Assembly (NCBI RefSeq): GCF_900156395.1
Contig: NZ_FTNL01000005.1
Span: forward strand, 99,205 to 163,204
Direction of reading: 5' to 3'
DNA from: Fluoribacter gormanii
Lineage (GTDB): Bacteria; Pseudomonadota; Gammaproteobacteria; Legionellales; Legionellaceae
Length of the DNA: 64,000 nt
The position numbers and the translations under genes were made by a program. The notes under the pieces are model-generated. The model did no database searches. It saw nothing but the letters and a program-made list of their open reading frames with translations, and had not been told where the DNA came from. Numbering within the stretch: the first letter of the stretch is position 1; each line of letters begins with the position of its first letter. This document shows positions 25,086 through 34,037 of the stretch, in pieces.

Positions 25086-26580
25086 AATTGACTCGATCAA
25101 CAAATTGGGAACCCAACCCATCCCGGGCTTGAATAAAGCAGGCCAAGAATGTTATGAGTTTTCTCAATACGCCCTGATTCGCAATGAAGTGCAAAAATTA
25201 TCTCGAGTCGGGCAATCCTCAGATGTCCATTGGTTAAGCATTATTGATAATTCGATTGAGTTATTGACCTATTATACTAAAGACATTCAAATCGCTTCTT
25301 ATTTGGCTTATGGCCTCTTTAATCAATACCAATTTAGAGGGCTTGCAGCGGGGTTAAATTTTCTTTTAGATTTTATCGTACATTTCTGGGAAGAAGCCTA
25401 TCCTCAGGGACGACTAAAAGCCAAAATTGAGGCGCTAAACTGGTATGCGACCCAATCACTGAATCATTTAAAGCAGATCAAATTAGGTGCAGAAGATGAA
25501 GAGTTTGTGCAACCAAGTAGTAGCACATTAAAAAATCTCGAGCGAGAATTACTCACCCGTGGTGTAAATATCGAGCTTTTTTCAAATTTGCAAAAAAAGA
25601 TCGAGTCCACTGAAGTCATTGTCCTACCCACAGCATCACAAGAGCAACCGATTATTGAGATGCAGAGCTCAAATCAACAGAACGAAGCGAGTGTTAATTT
25701 AGAACCGGCCTTCCTTCTATGCACTCGCTTCGCACGCGAATTAATCGAAAAGGATCGAGCCAATCCTTATGCTTATTATTTAAATCGTGTTGCAGCATGG
25801 GGTGGAATAGCAAGGATACCTTTTAACGACGATGGGTTGACGCTGGTAAAACCTCCTGAGTATTTCAATCAAGAACGCATCAAAAGAGTTCAAGATACGA
25901 AAAATTGGGCTGAAATAGTTGCCACAACAGAAGAAATACTCCCTCAAGAACCTTTTTGGCTCGATTTAAATTTAATTAGCCTTAATGCCTTGCAAAAGCT
26001 CGACGGCGCCTTTAATCCTGCCTATGAGACAATCAAATGTGAATTGGTTCATTTTATAAATAGAATTCCAGGTATTGAAAAATTAAAATTTAGCGACAAG
26101 ACTCCTTTTCTAAGTGAAGACTACGTACCACAACTTAACCTGTTTATCGCCAAAAAGAACTCACAAAGTATAGACAGTGAGAAAACCTTATCTGCAATAG
26201 AGCAAAATCAGTTACAAGAAATAAAAGAAGTCATTGCTCAGTTGAATACCAAAAAACCCAATATATCTCCCCTGCAAATTGAATTGCTGCACAAAGACGC
26301 CATCAGTAACAAAGTAAAATTATTATCCTACATCGCCATGTGCGAATCATTGCTTGATGCAAATGAGCAATCGATTTTAAAACCCTATTTAACGTTTATT
26401 CTGGAATTAATCGATCAACATCAACTAATAGCCTGGGAACCCGGCTTAGCATTAGACGCACTTACTTTGACTTATCGCAGCATGAAGTTTTTGAAGAATT
26501 CCTTTTCAACCCAGGAAATGGATCATGTATTTTCCTTGATCACGAAATTGGACCCCAATACAGCAAGGGAACTCGCTTAA
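25078..26580 (+). CDS. tssA: T6SS assembly protein TssA (ImpA N-terminal family)
   Basis: 500 residues from the ATG at 25078, preceded by AGGGTGA; a TTG/ATG 18 codons upstream lies deeper in tssM and is rejected. The N-terminal domain (about 1-130) has the ImpA/VasJ pattern, ending in a FLLDFIVHFWEEAYPQ block that is strongly conserved. A variable linker follows, and the C-terminal half is helical (about 220-500) with a VasJ-like arrangement. TssA proteins prime or cap sheath and tube polymerisation. The overlap with tssM is 8 bases. It is the last T6SS gene; no tssH, tagF or fha gene follows. Confidence 0.88.
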   Translation: MFKIDSINKLGTQPIPGLNKAGQECYEFSQYALIRNEVQKLSRVGQSSDVHWLSIIDNSIELLTYYTKDIQIASYLAYGLFNQYQFRGLAAGLNFLLDFIVHFWEEAYPQGRLKAKIEALNWYATQSLNHLKQIKLGAEDEEFVQPSSSTLKNLERELLTRGVNIELFSNLQKKIESTEVIVLPTASQEQPIIEMQSSNQQNEASVNLEPAFLLCTRFARELIEKDRANPYAYYLNRVAAWGGIARIPFNDDGLTLVKPPEYFNQERIKRVQDTKNWAEIVATTEEILPQEPFWLDLNLISLNALQKLDGAFNPAYETIKCELVHFINRIPGIEKLKFSDKTPFLSEDYVPQLNLFIAKKNSQSIDSEKTLSAIEQNQLQEIKEVIAQLNTKKPNISPLQIELLHKDAISNKVKLLSYIAMCESLLDANEQSILKPYLTFILELIDQHQLIAWEPGLALDALTLTYRSMKFLKNSFSTQEMDHVFSLITKLDPNTARELA

Positions 26581-26933
26581 CTCTGAGGAATAAACCTTCT
26601 TTAAAATTCGTTATGAAACGAGTACAATCCGCTTGATTTTTAACTTATTTCATTACTTCCCCAAGAAATCGGTAATGACGGAGGACAGGTAACTTAGCAA
26701 TCTTAATCAAAAATCCAGCTTGGCTGTTGAGAAAGATTATAAGTAAACTGCCCTCTTGATTCTCGATGAAAACACCTTCACGTTTTATCCAGGAAATCTA
26801 AAAACCGTTCACTCATATTTTTCTCATTCAATTGGTCAGCTGATTTAACACTTATGCACTTAAAGTTTGAAACTGATCCATTGGTTGCTCAATGTCCTCA
26901 TATATGTATCCAGTATTGAAAAGGAATTAAATA
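26581..26933. other. Intergenic region after the T6SS locus
   Basis: About 350 AT-rich bases without a supported gene, hairpin terminator or repeat. The end carries the AAGGAA ribosome binding site of the next gene. This is the right edge of the T6SS locus; I see no integrase remnant or attachment-like duplication. Confidence 0.5.
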
Positions 26934-29645
26934 ATGAAAAATTTAAAAGATCAAATCAAAAAGATCTACCCCCATATACCCACCTACAGTATTACCGATT
27001 TGCTATCCCAAATAGAACGATTTATTACCCAGCTCAGTGAATTACAAAACTTCTTCAATTTTTATGGCACTCCCAGTAATGAACTACTCAAAAGTACTGA
27101 TCCTTTTTCCTATAACATGATTCATATTCTTTTGTCACTAAAGAAAAGGATTGGAAATCTGCAAGAATTTTATAAATGGGAGAATCTCATCTATGTGATC
27201 GCCCTGCGAAATGAACTTGATGATGTCCAAGTTCGCAACCATTGGACTGCCTTTTTTTTAACATGTGACGTGCTTCAAACCAGTATCATCAATGCTTTTG
27301 CTAAACGACTCCCCAATACTGATAGAAAGCATAACGTTGAAAACATACCCAACCATAAGATTGATGATGAATTGCACCAATTGCTAAAGCAGCTTCGTGC
27401 TCAGATTGATGATTTAAAATTAAAAACGCATGAATTATTTGGGTTTGTGAACAACGCTGCATTTAGTGACCAACAGACGGCAGTGCCTTCCGTCATGACC
27501 TCAAAGGAAGAGCATCTTTTTTTTTCGATGCCAGAAGAGGTAAAAGTGAGTATTTTGACTCATTTGGATGTAGAGGATTTAATCTCCGCCCAGCTTGCAT
27601 CAAAAGATTTATCAACTACTGCAGGTACCGCTTTTGCAGTGCGCTTTAAAAAAAATCCAGTGCAAGTTCTCGCCCATTTAAATGAAGTCGCCCCAAAGGA
27701 AGCCTATGACTTTGTTGAAGGATACCAACGGACAAGCGAATACAAGGCTCTAAAAAGTCTGGTTGAACATAAAATGCCAATGTCAGATTACGAGGTAGCC
27801 TGTTACATGTTGACTCGTCATGATCAACGGCTTCCCGATATCGAACAATTAAAAAGGATCAGCACTGCTTCGCATATCGATGAACAGACGAGAGACCATC
27901 TACTTATACTTATCCAAAATACCCTACAGATTGATATAGCAACTCAATTTGCTTATTCAGCGCACAGCTTCGTGAAAGCAAATGCATTATTTGAATTATT
28001 TCTAAAAACTTTTCCTAAACGCTACCTCAATCTTTTACCCTTTGTCTATTTTCCAAATGTCCAATTGGTTGATGCAGATTTATCGCATGCGCCGCTTTCT
28101 CATACTTATATCTTCTCGATGGACATGTCCAAAATAAACTTAGCTCACGCAGACTTAAGATATGCAAATTTGAGAAGTAACTCATTGAATTTTGCTAATA
28201 TGCAACAAACAAATTTGAAATGGTCTAATTTGAGCGGTAGCTCATTGAATTTCGCTGATATGCGGCAAGCAAATTTGAGAGGGGCTAATTTGAGTGGTGC
28301 GGTACTTGATGGCACCCTCATTGATGGGGCTGATTTTAGCGGCGTGAACCTAGCCTATGCTCAACTTATTGATCTGGATATGCGCAACATCGATTTGAGC
28401 CAAGTGAATGTTGAATGGAGTTATTTGAACAATGTACGCCTGGTTCCCGATGCAGCTCTTGAACATGTAGAAGCATTGGAAGATTTTTTTAACTCCTTTG
28501 AAAAAAATCTTGCGGAGCATCCTCTTGAGAGTCAAATAAAATGGAGGATCCAGATGTTAAAGGATCTGAAACGACTGATGCATTCATCTGCAGAAAGACA
28601 TGAAACCAATCTACTGTTTTTAAAAAAAATACTCGCGCATTATCCTCCGCAAACATTATCAAGCACTATTTTTACCAAGAAACATCCATTTGGCCACCTG
28701 TTCGAACACGTTCAATTAATTCAAGCAGAACATCGAACGGACAAGGCAGAACTCCCTCTTCAAGAGGAGGTAATTTCCATACTTGATGAGTGGAAACTTC
28801 AAATTGAGCAGGCCCCCTTCCCTGACTATCGAATCACCACTGGGGACTTAGATAAAAGATTCGGAAATTGTTTCGCAAAAGTGCCTGGGTTAACGAATGT
28901 GAATCAGATTTGTCAACTCTCAGGCAAGCATTTTTTTCTTCAGCAACTGTTTTATTTAGACTACAAATACTCAAAGCTTAAACCTTTTTTAGTGAATTAC
29001 CCACAACATGAACGGAGTGTTGGAGGGGATTACTGGCGGTATGCCAGCCAAATATTTGATGGCGAGCTGTTTAACCTTGAGCAATTACAAAAAATCCAAC
29101 CCGAAGAGTTGGACAATTATCTTTATGGCGAGGAGGATTTTATTATCAAGAAAAGTGGGCGCAACTTAAATAGAGTGAAATTGGGCGGCTTATTTATCAG
29201 CTATACCCCGGGAGGGAACGGCTCTTGTCCGACAAAGGTAGAAATTATTGATTTTCAGAACAAACGTCTAAAATTTGGGTTCGATATTGGACATTACTCT
29301 TCAATAAATTCTGAAATCTACCTTCCTATGGATCTCCTCAATCTTGAGTCGACTCGTTATGGATATTATCTATATCCCAAGGATGTAGCAGCTACGCGAG
29401 CAGCCCTTGAATTGAGAGCAAGCGTCACTCATTATATTTTTGCAACCCAAAAGGGGCCTGTACCTGAATTAGTTCCAATCACAACAATAGAGCCCTTCCC
29501 TGAAAAGGAACGTGAAGTGACCGAAACTCCGAAGGATGAAGCTGAAAATCCGTTACCAGGAAAGAACCGTTATGGCTTATACCACCATAAACCTAAAAAA
29601 CCGTGTTTAATGGTTTCGGAAACAATGCTTTGCGTACTAACATGA
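26934..29645 (+). CDS. F-box and pentapeptide-repeat protein, candidate effector
   Basis: 903 residues. About 197-235 is an F-box (MPEEVKVSILTHLDVEDLI followed by a SAQLASKDLS helix), the Skp1-binding motif of eukaryotic SCF ubiquitin ligases. About 375-490 is a pentapeptide array (ADLRYANLRSNSLNFANM), including a nearly exact 60-base tandem duplication. The C-terminal 400 residues contain an unassigned globular domain and a charged Pro-rich end. No signal peptide. Bacterial F-box proteins are hallmarks of Legionella-type effectors that recruit host ubiquitin machinery. AAGGAA lies about 8 bases before the ATG. It follows tssA by 353 bases, so a T6SS connection is possible but unproven. Confidence 0.8.
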   Translation: MKNLKDQIKKIYPHIPTYSITDLLSQIERFITQLSELQNFFNFYGTPSNELLKSTDPFSYNMIHILLSLKKRIGNLQEFYKWENLIYVIALRNELDDVQVRNHWTAFFLTCDVLQTSIINAFAKRLPNTDRKHNVENIPNHKIDDELHQLLKQLRAQIDDLKLKTHELFGFVNNAAFSDQQTAVPSVMTSKEEHLFFSMPEEVKVSILTHLDVEDLISAQLASKDLSTTAGTAFAVRFKKNPVQVLAHLNEVAPKEAYDFVEGYQRTSEYKALKSLVEHKMPMSDYEVACYMLTRHDQRLPDIEQLKRISTASHIDEQTRDHLLILIQNTLQIDIATQFAYSAHSFVKANALFELFLKTFPKRYLNLLPFVYFPNVQLVDADLSHAPLSHTYIFSMDMSKINLAHADLRYANLRSNSLNFANMQQTNLKWSNLSGSSLNFADMRQANLRGANLSGAVLDGTLIDGADFSGVNLAYAQLIDLDMRNIDLSQVNVEWSYLNNVRLVPDAALEHVEALEDFFNSFEKNLAEHPLESQIKWRIQMLKDLKRLMHSSAERHETNLLFLKKILAHYPPQTLSSTIFTKKHPFGHLFEHVQLIQAEHRTDKAELPLQEEVISILDEWKLQIEQAPFPDYRITTGDLDKRFGNCFAKVPGLTNVNQICQLSGKHFFLQQLFYLDYKYSKLKPFLVNYPQHERSVGGDYWRYASQIFDGELFNLEQLQKIQPEELDNYLYGEEDFIIKKSGRNLNRVKLGGLFISYTPGGNGSCPTKVEIIDFQNKRLKFGFDIGHYSSINSEIYLPMDLLNLESTRYGYYLYPKDVAATRAALELRASVTHYIFATQKGPVPELVPITTIEPFPEKEREVTETPKDEAENPLPGKNRYGLYHHKPKKPCLMVSETMLCVLT

Positions 29646-29664
29646 GAAATTGGAGGCACATTTT

Positions 29665-29814
29665 ATGTGGCCAGCACAACGCTGGTATATAATATCTCTC
29701 ACCGTGTCATTGTTATTATTTAGAGTAATATCTTTGATTTTATTTCAAAATTTTGTCGCTTTTAAGGTATCCAATGAAATCGTATCGAAAAGAATTATGG
29801 TTCCACGTTCCTGA
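29665..29814 (+). CDS. Possible 49-residue membrane peptide overlapping yjbQ
   Basis: An ATG preceded at 8 bases by a strong GGAGG opens a 50-codon frame. The peptide (starts [14 protein letters not shown]) has one hydrophobic span at about 8-33. It ends 41 bases inside the yjbQ frame, so translation could be coupled. No family is recognised, and the Shine-Dalgarno is the main argument. Confidence 0.3.
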   Translation: MWPAQRWYIISLTVSLLLFRVISLILFQNFVAFKVSNEIVSKRIMVPRS

Positions 29815-30193
29815 ACGGATGGGGTTTATCAATATAACCGAACAGGTACGTGAATGCCTGAGAGATAGCCGCATTCAGGAAGGATTCGTTTTAGTCAATG
29901 CAATGCATATTACCGCATCGGTTTTTATTAACGACGATGAGGAAGGTCTGCACCAGGATTATATAAAATGGTTAGAACAAATGGCCCCGCATGAACCCAT
30001 ATCGCATTATCAACATAACAATACTGGAGAAGATAATGGAGATGCTCATATAAAAAGGCAAATAATGGGCCGAGAAGTTGTAGTTGCTATTACTGAAGGA
30101 GCGCTTGATTTTGGACCATGGGAGCAAATTTTTTATGGCGAATTCGATGGATGCCGCGATAAAAGAGTCCTTATAAAAATTATTGGTGAATAA
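29774..30193 (+). CDS. yjbQ: YjbQ family protein (UPF0047), secondary thiamine-phosphate-synthase-like
   Basis: 139 residues from the ATG at 29774, with AAGG 6 bases upstream; a TTG at 29753 is a poorer start. The family blocks are present: [18 protein letters not shown], then an acidic D-E-G-L-H-Q-D segment, [12 protein letters not shown], and [18 protein letters not shown]. YjbQ folds as a small alpha/beta trimer, and weak thiamine phosphate synthase activity has been reported for members; the cellular role is unsettled. It is a stand-alone gene, with intergenic space on both sides. Confidence 0.85.
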   Translation: MKSYRKELWFHVPERMGFINITEQVRECLRDSRIQEGFVLVNAMHITASVFINDDEEGLHQDYIKWLEQMAPHEPISHYQHNNTGEDNGDAHIKRQIMGREVVVAITEGALDFGPWEQIFYGEFDGCRDKRVLIKIIGE

Positions 30194-30584
30194 AGGATAT
30201 GTTTGATCATTATCCACACTGCTTACCTGCCACAAACTCATCGCGGGCACGCAGGTAGAGATGAGTTGAGCCATCATCTGAGCACAAAGATTTTCATGTA
30301 GGCCAAATTCAAAGCTCTATAAAAATTTTTATTTTTATTTTCAATGAATTGATTTCAATGTACTCATTTAAAAAATCTTTTTAAAATTGCATTCTTTGTT
30401 TTAATAAAGTTGAAAATGGCAAAAATAAGCGCATTAAATTATCTACCAGTTTCCTGTTTTAATAGGTCTGTACTTACTATCCAATTCAAATTGAAATAAA
30501 GCATTGGTAATTGTCTATGATTACCTTTAATTTCTGTGTATTATCCCTGGCAATTTGTGTTTATTTTAATAAAAGGGGAGTTTT
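30194..30584. other. Intergenic region upstream of the vWA protein gene
   Basis: About 390 AT-rich bases without a supported gene. A 6-bp inverted repeat (GGTAAT, 8-base loop, ATTACC; 30506-30525) lies 60 bases before the next start and might be a regulator site. AAAAGGGGAG just before 30585 is the ribosome binding site. Confidence 0.4.
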
Positions 30585-32123
30585 ATGAAGCATCTTGCCA
30601 ATAATATGCTGCGCACAAAAAACATGGTGGGATTGTTGAGCGCTATGGGTGTTCATATAGATGATACCAAAGTGGTATGTCATGATGAGCGCGTTGTTTT
30701 TCACTCCAAAACAACAAAGGAAAGTGAACGTCTGGCGGCTGAGTTGCAAGAACTTTTACAGCAAAATACTGTAAAACCAGCCCTGAACAGAGTAACTCTT
30801 GCTGAGTTACTGACTGATGAGATTAATCAAGCCTCCTGCGCTGATAGTGTAACCGCTGATACACACAGAAAATCTTGCCTGGCCGTATTGAATGTTTTGC
30901 AACTTACTGGACTCGATTTCACTATAGATGAGCAACAGGAATACTTGAACATCCAATTACCCTCTGCCGCCTATGCTCCATTATTTAATTCCCTGAATTA
31001 TCAATACATGAGTATTGAAGGTGAGAAGATAAAATTTAACGTCAAAGAGTTTCTAAAAAATCACCAGCAAGAACTCATTTTAATTGATGGAAAATCACCT
31101 TTGCTTTTGGTGCACTCGAATTCATTTGAAGATAAAAAGATTTTTTATGCAGAAAAACGAGTGAGCGAGGATACGCTTGAAGTGACTCCCTATTTTTTCG
31201 TTCCCGAAGCACTGACACCCCCTACTTATCATTTTGTTTTAGACACCAGTGACAGTATGCAAGGACCGCGCTTAACCAAGTTGAAAAAGAGTGTCATTGA
31301 GTTCGCCGATGCCTTATTTAAATTTCAGCCCGATGCAGTGATTAATATTAGTGAGTTTAACAGCGAAACTAAAAATGTTGGCATGGGCAGTTACCGACAA
31401 AAGGATTTTGTCCAATTGTCTGAAAATGTGAATAGGTTAAAAGCTAAAGGATATACGCGTCTTTTTGGTACGGTCTCCGATCAATTATCGATGCTTATGA
31501 AATCAACCCAACATAATAATATTTTATTATTTACCGATGGCGAGAATACTATAGGCGATAACACCGCACTCAGTATGGCTCTTGAAAAATCAGTTATATC
31601 CTTGAAAAACGAGTCCTCTCTGGTTCCTGCTCGTAATAAATTCTTTATCTTAAGTTATGGTATAACTCAAGCTTCAGTATTGGATGAAGTAGCCAAACTC
31701 TTTGGCTCTCTTGTTCTTAATACAGATACGATTGATTTTGCTGAGGCTTTAGATAAAAAAGAGAAACTGCAGGAATGGGCGGCTGTTCGAGAGTTATTTA
31801 ACTGTCGCATGGAAGTGGTTGATAACACAACCCTTGATGCAAAATCAGAGGAATATGTTTGTGCTTATGATATGTCGGGGCAATTTGTTGCACTAAAATC
31901 AAAACAATATAAAGACAACGAAACCCTATATTTAACTATTACCGACAGTAATGGTAAAACACTGCTTGATGATAAAAAATTGTTTGCTAAAAAACCTGTA
32001 GAGGTTTCTCTGGCCCCAGGTAGCGCAAAAACAGCAACTCAACTTGGTGTATTTTCCTTGCAGTCAGGAAATAAGAGTCAAGAAGAAAGTTATACTCCAT
32101 CAGTATTCTCTACCAATCTATAA
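30585..32123 (+). CDS. von Willebrand factor A domain protein, cytoplasmic
   Basis: 512 residues, no signal peptide. The vWA domain spans about 210-390. Its metal-ion-dependent adhesion site is complete: DTSDS near 219-223, the Thr of KGYTRLFG near 290, and the Asp of LLFTDGEN near 312. The N-terminal 200 residues and the C-terminal beta-rich 110 residues are unassigned. A ribosome binding site AAAAGGGGAG precedes the ATG. vWA proteins mediate metal-dependent protein contacts, often with MoxR-type ATPases, but none is encoded nearby, so the partner is unknown. It is followed by a strong hairpin at 32144. Confidence 0.75.
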   Translation: MKHLANNMLRTKNMVGLLSAMGVHIDDTKVVCHDERVVFHSKTTKESERLAAELQELLQQNTVKPALNRVTLAELLTDEINQASCADSVTADTHRKSCLAVLNVLQLTGLDFTIDEQQEYLNIQLPSAAYAPLFNSLNYQYMSIEGEKIKFNVKEFLKNHQQELILIDGKSPLLLVHSNSFEDKKIFYAEKRVSEDTLEVTPYFFVPEALTPPTYHFVLDTSDSMQGPRLTKLKKSVIEFADALFKFQPDAVINISEFNSETKNVGMGSYRQKDFVQLSENVNRLKAKGYTRLFGTVSDQLSMLMKSTQHNNILLFTDGENTIGDNTALSMALEKSVISLKNESSLVPARNKFFILSYGITQASVLDEVAKLFGSLVLNTDTIDFAEALDKKEKLQEWAAVRELFNCRMEVVDNTTLDAKSEEYVCAYDMSGQFVALKSKQYKDNETLYLTITDSNGKTLLDDKKLFAKKPVEVSLAPGSAKTATQLGVFSLQSGNKSQEESYTPSVFSTNL

Positions 32124-32143
32124 ATTTTAATTTATTGTTTTTG

Positions 32144-32173
32144 AAACCATAGGCCAATCAAGGCCTATGGTTT
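32144..32173 (+). terminator. Terminator hairpin after the vWA gene
   Basis: A perfect 12-bp inverted repeat (AAACCATAGGCC and GGCCTATGGTTT) around a 6-base loop, 20 bases after the stop, followed by GTT rather than a full T-run. A T-rich segment precedes it, so it may act on the minus strand too. Confidence 0.6.
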
Positions 32174-32332
32174 GTTGCAGACTCAAATAGGTAGACCGAA
32201 TTTTTTTGATGAATAGCTTTTTCTTTTTAAATTCCCTACTTAATGAATTTAAAAATTGTCTTGGAACATGAGATAGAATCCGTCAAAATGAATGATTTGC
32301 CTGCTCAAGGGTAAGCTATAAAGGATAAACGA

Positions 32333-33115
32333 TTGAGCGCTAAGAATATTACAGATACTGATTTCTTTGGAAAGACGATAATTTATCGCACGCATGATTC
32401 CTGGGGGGATATTTTCGTAATTGATAGAGGAAATATTAGAGCGCTAAATTTCGATCCAGTCTATGATCAGACCGGTATTTATATTCAATATCCTCATATT
32501 CCCGTACATGAGTATACTCGCGTGATGTTGTTAGTTCTTGCATTCGTAAAACCAAGCCATATCACTTTATTGGGCTTGGGCGGAGGGAGTTTGATTCATT
32601 GCCTTCACTTTCTTTTACCCGAGTGCCCGCTTTTTTGTATTGAACTACGCCAGAAAGTATATGATGTAGCAACGAATTTTTTTCAATTACCAGAAAGTCA
32701 AAATATTGAAATATTAATTGCAGACGCCCAGATTGCAATCAAATTTCAAAAAAGTAACAACACGCAAGTCATTTTTGCTGACATGTACCTTGATTATGGA
32801 ATGGACTCATTTCAAATCCAACAACAGTTTATCGAACAAGCTTATCGTGTTTTGGATGATACAGGCTGGCTGGTTATCAATTTCCATGAACTTCCTGAAT
32901 TGAATTCCCCTTTTATTCTATCCATGCGAGATTATTTTGCTGAATTATTTATTTGTCCTACAGTGAGCGATAACTATATTTTATTTGCCAGCAAGTGTTC
33001 TGTTGCAGAGTTACACTCCGAGCGCTATCAAACAATCCTTACTGAATTAGAAAATAAACTCAACATCAAGCTACTCCGCTTATTTAAAAAAATAAAAAAT
33101 TATAAAAGTGAATAG
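32333..33115 (+). CDS. Spermidine-synthase-like SAM-dependent methyltransferase-fold protein
   Basis: 260 residues, TTG start with AAGGA 7 bases upstream; the next Met would remove the conserved N-terminal strands. The Rossmann motif I is TLLGLGGGSLIH (about 78-89), followed by an acidic residue in FCIELR and a FADMYLDYGMD segment in the place of the spermidine synthase catalytic loop. Many proteins of this type are annotated spermidine synthase without polyamine activity being shown. The typical aspartate-rich polyamine-binding pattern is only partly kept, so the substrate is uncertain. Confidence 0.65.
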   Translation: MSAKNITDTDFFGKTIIYRTHDSWGDIFVIDRGNIRALNFDPVYDQTGIYIQYPHIPVHEYTRVMLLVLAFVKPSHITLLGLGGGSLIHCLHFLLPECPLFCIELRQKVYDVATNFFQLPESQNIEILIADAQIAIKFQKSNNTQVIFADMYLDYGMDSFQIQQQFIEQAYRVLDDTGWLVINFHELPELNSPFILSMRDYFAELFICPTVSDNYILFASKCSVAELHSERYQTILTELENKLNIKLLRLFKKIKNYKSE

Positions 33116-33229
33116 CACCGAAAAGAAACCATTCATTAAATCTAATATTACGTCAACAGTAAAACTGCTTTACAATAATAGACAAACCAACTAAAAGAGT
33201 GTTTGTCACTCGAACAATAGAATACAGCT

Positions 33230-33592
33230 ATGCAAAAAAAATTCGTATCATCCATTTTACTCATCACTTGCTGTTTATTAACCGGGTGCTGGTCCGTACA
33301 AAAAGGGCAAAAATCCGGAGTTATTGTGAAGGTTGCCAAAGAAGGTAGGATTTGGGGGACCTATGAAGGAGAAATGATTCTGGGTGGTTTAGAAAACGCC
33401 AGTGGAGCAAGTGGACGTGCTTTTCATTTTACTTTGGGGCAATTCAAATCTGAACTGGTAGAGCAAGCTGATTTTGCCATGCAAAATAACAAACATGTAA
33501 TCATTAGCTATCATTGTGATGCCTATACTCTCCCCTGGAGTGGCGAAACTAAATGTTTTGTAAACAAAATTGATGTATTGCCGGATAAATAG
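33230..33592 (+). CDS. Small lipoprotein of unknown function
   Basis: 120 residues with a short basic N-terminus, hydrophobic core and lipobox LLTGC (Cys20). The mature part of 100 residues has a Gly-rich region (GGLENASGASGRAF) and two Cys residues (in YHCDAY and ETKCFV) that could form a disulfide in the periplasm. I do not recognise the family. Located between the spermidine-synthase-like gene and acetolactate synthase with gaps on both sides. Confidence 0.7.
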   Translation: MQKKFVSSILLITCCLLTGCWSVQKGQKSGVIVKVAKEGRIWGTYEGEMILGGLENASGASGRAFHFTLGQFKSELVEQADFAMQNNKHVIISYHCDAYTLPWSGETKCFVNKIDVLPDK

Positions 33593-34037
33593 ATTAACAG
33601 CATAAAACCTGGGAATTTTTTAAGTCTGTCTATCCTTATGAACACGCCAACTCAGCGTCTTTCAAGGAACATATGCTCATTTTAAGAAATATCTTACAAA
33701 AATTTAAGCACATAAGGTAATGACCTTTTAGAAAATTTTGCTATCCTTAACAGAACGAGGAAATAAACAATGGATGTTTTCAAAAGGAATACAGAGCGTC
33801 ATGGATGACGCGAGCCACATGGACGTGGTAGCTCCTCCTCGTTACTTCATGATTATAAGACTCAATATCAGCAGATCCTACTAAATCATTTCTAAGCATA
33901 AAAAACTTCATATTGATTGAACCGTCACTTTTTCTAAAATCAACTGATTCTTCTTCATAAAACAACATAATAAAAAAATATGAGTGAGTTTGGTTTATAA
34001 TTGGAAGAAGAACATTTTGAATTCCATGAGGGATACT
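33593..34037. other. Intergenic region upstream of acetolactate synthase
   Basis: About 445 bases with no gene I can support. A minus-strand frame of 62 codons (33780-33968) has no ribosome binding site and no recognisable motif; it could be a remnant. An imperfect hairpin (GAGCCAC with GTGG and GCTC, about 33811-33833) is present. The GAGGG at 34028-34032 is the acetolactate synthase ribosome binding site. Confidence 0.4.

Noticed and set aside
33780..33968. 62-codon minus-strand frame upstream of acetolactate synthase
   Set aside because: No Shine-Dalgarno, no family match and overlap with the probable promoter region; a gene remnant cannot be excluded.
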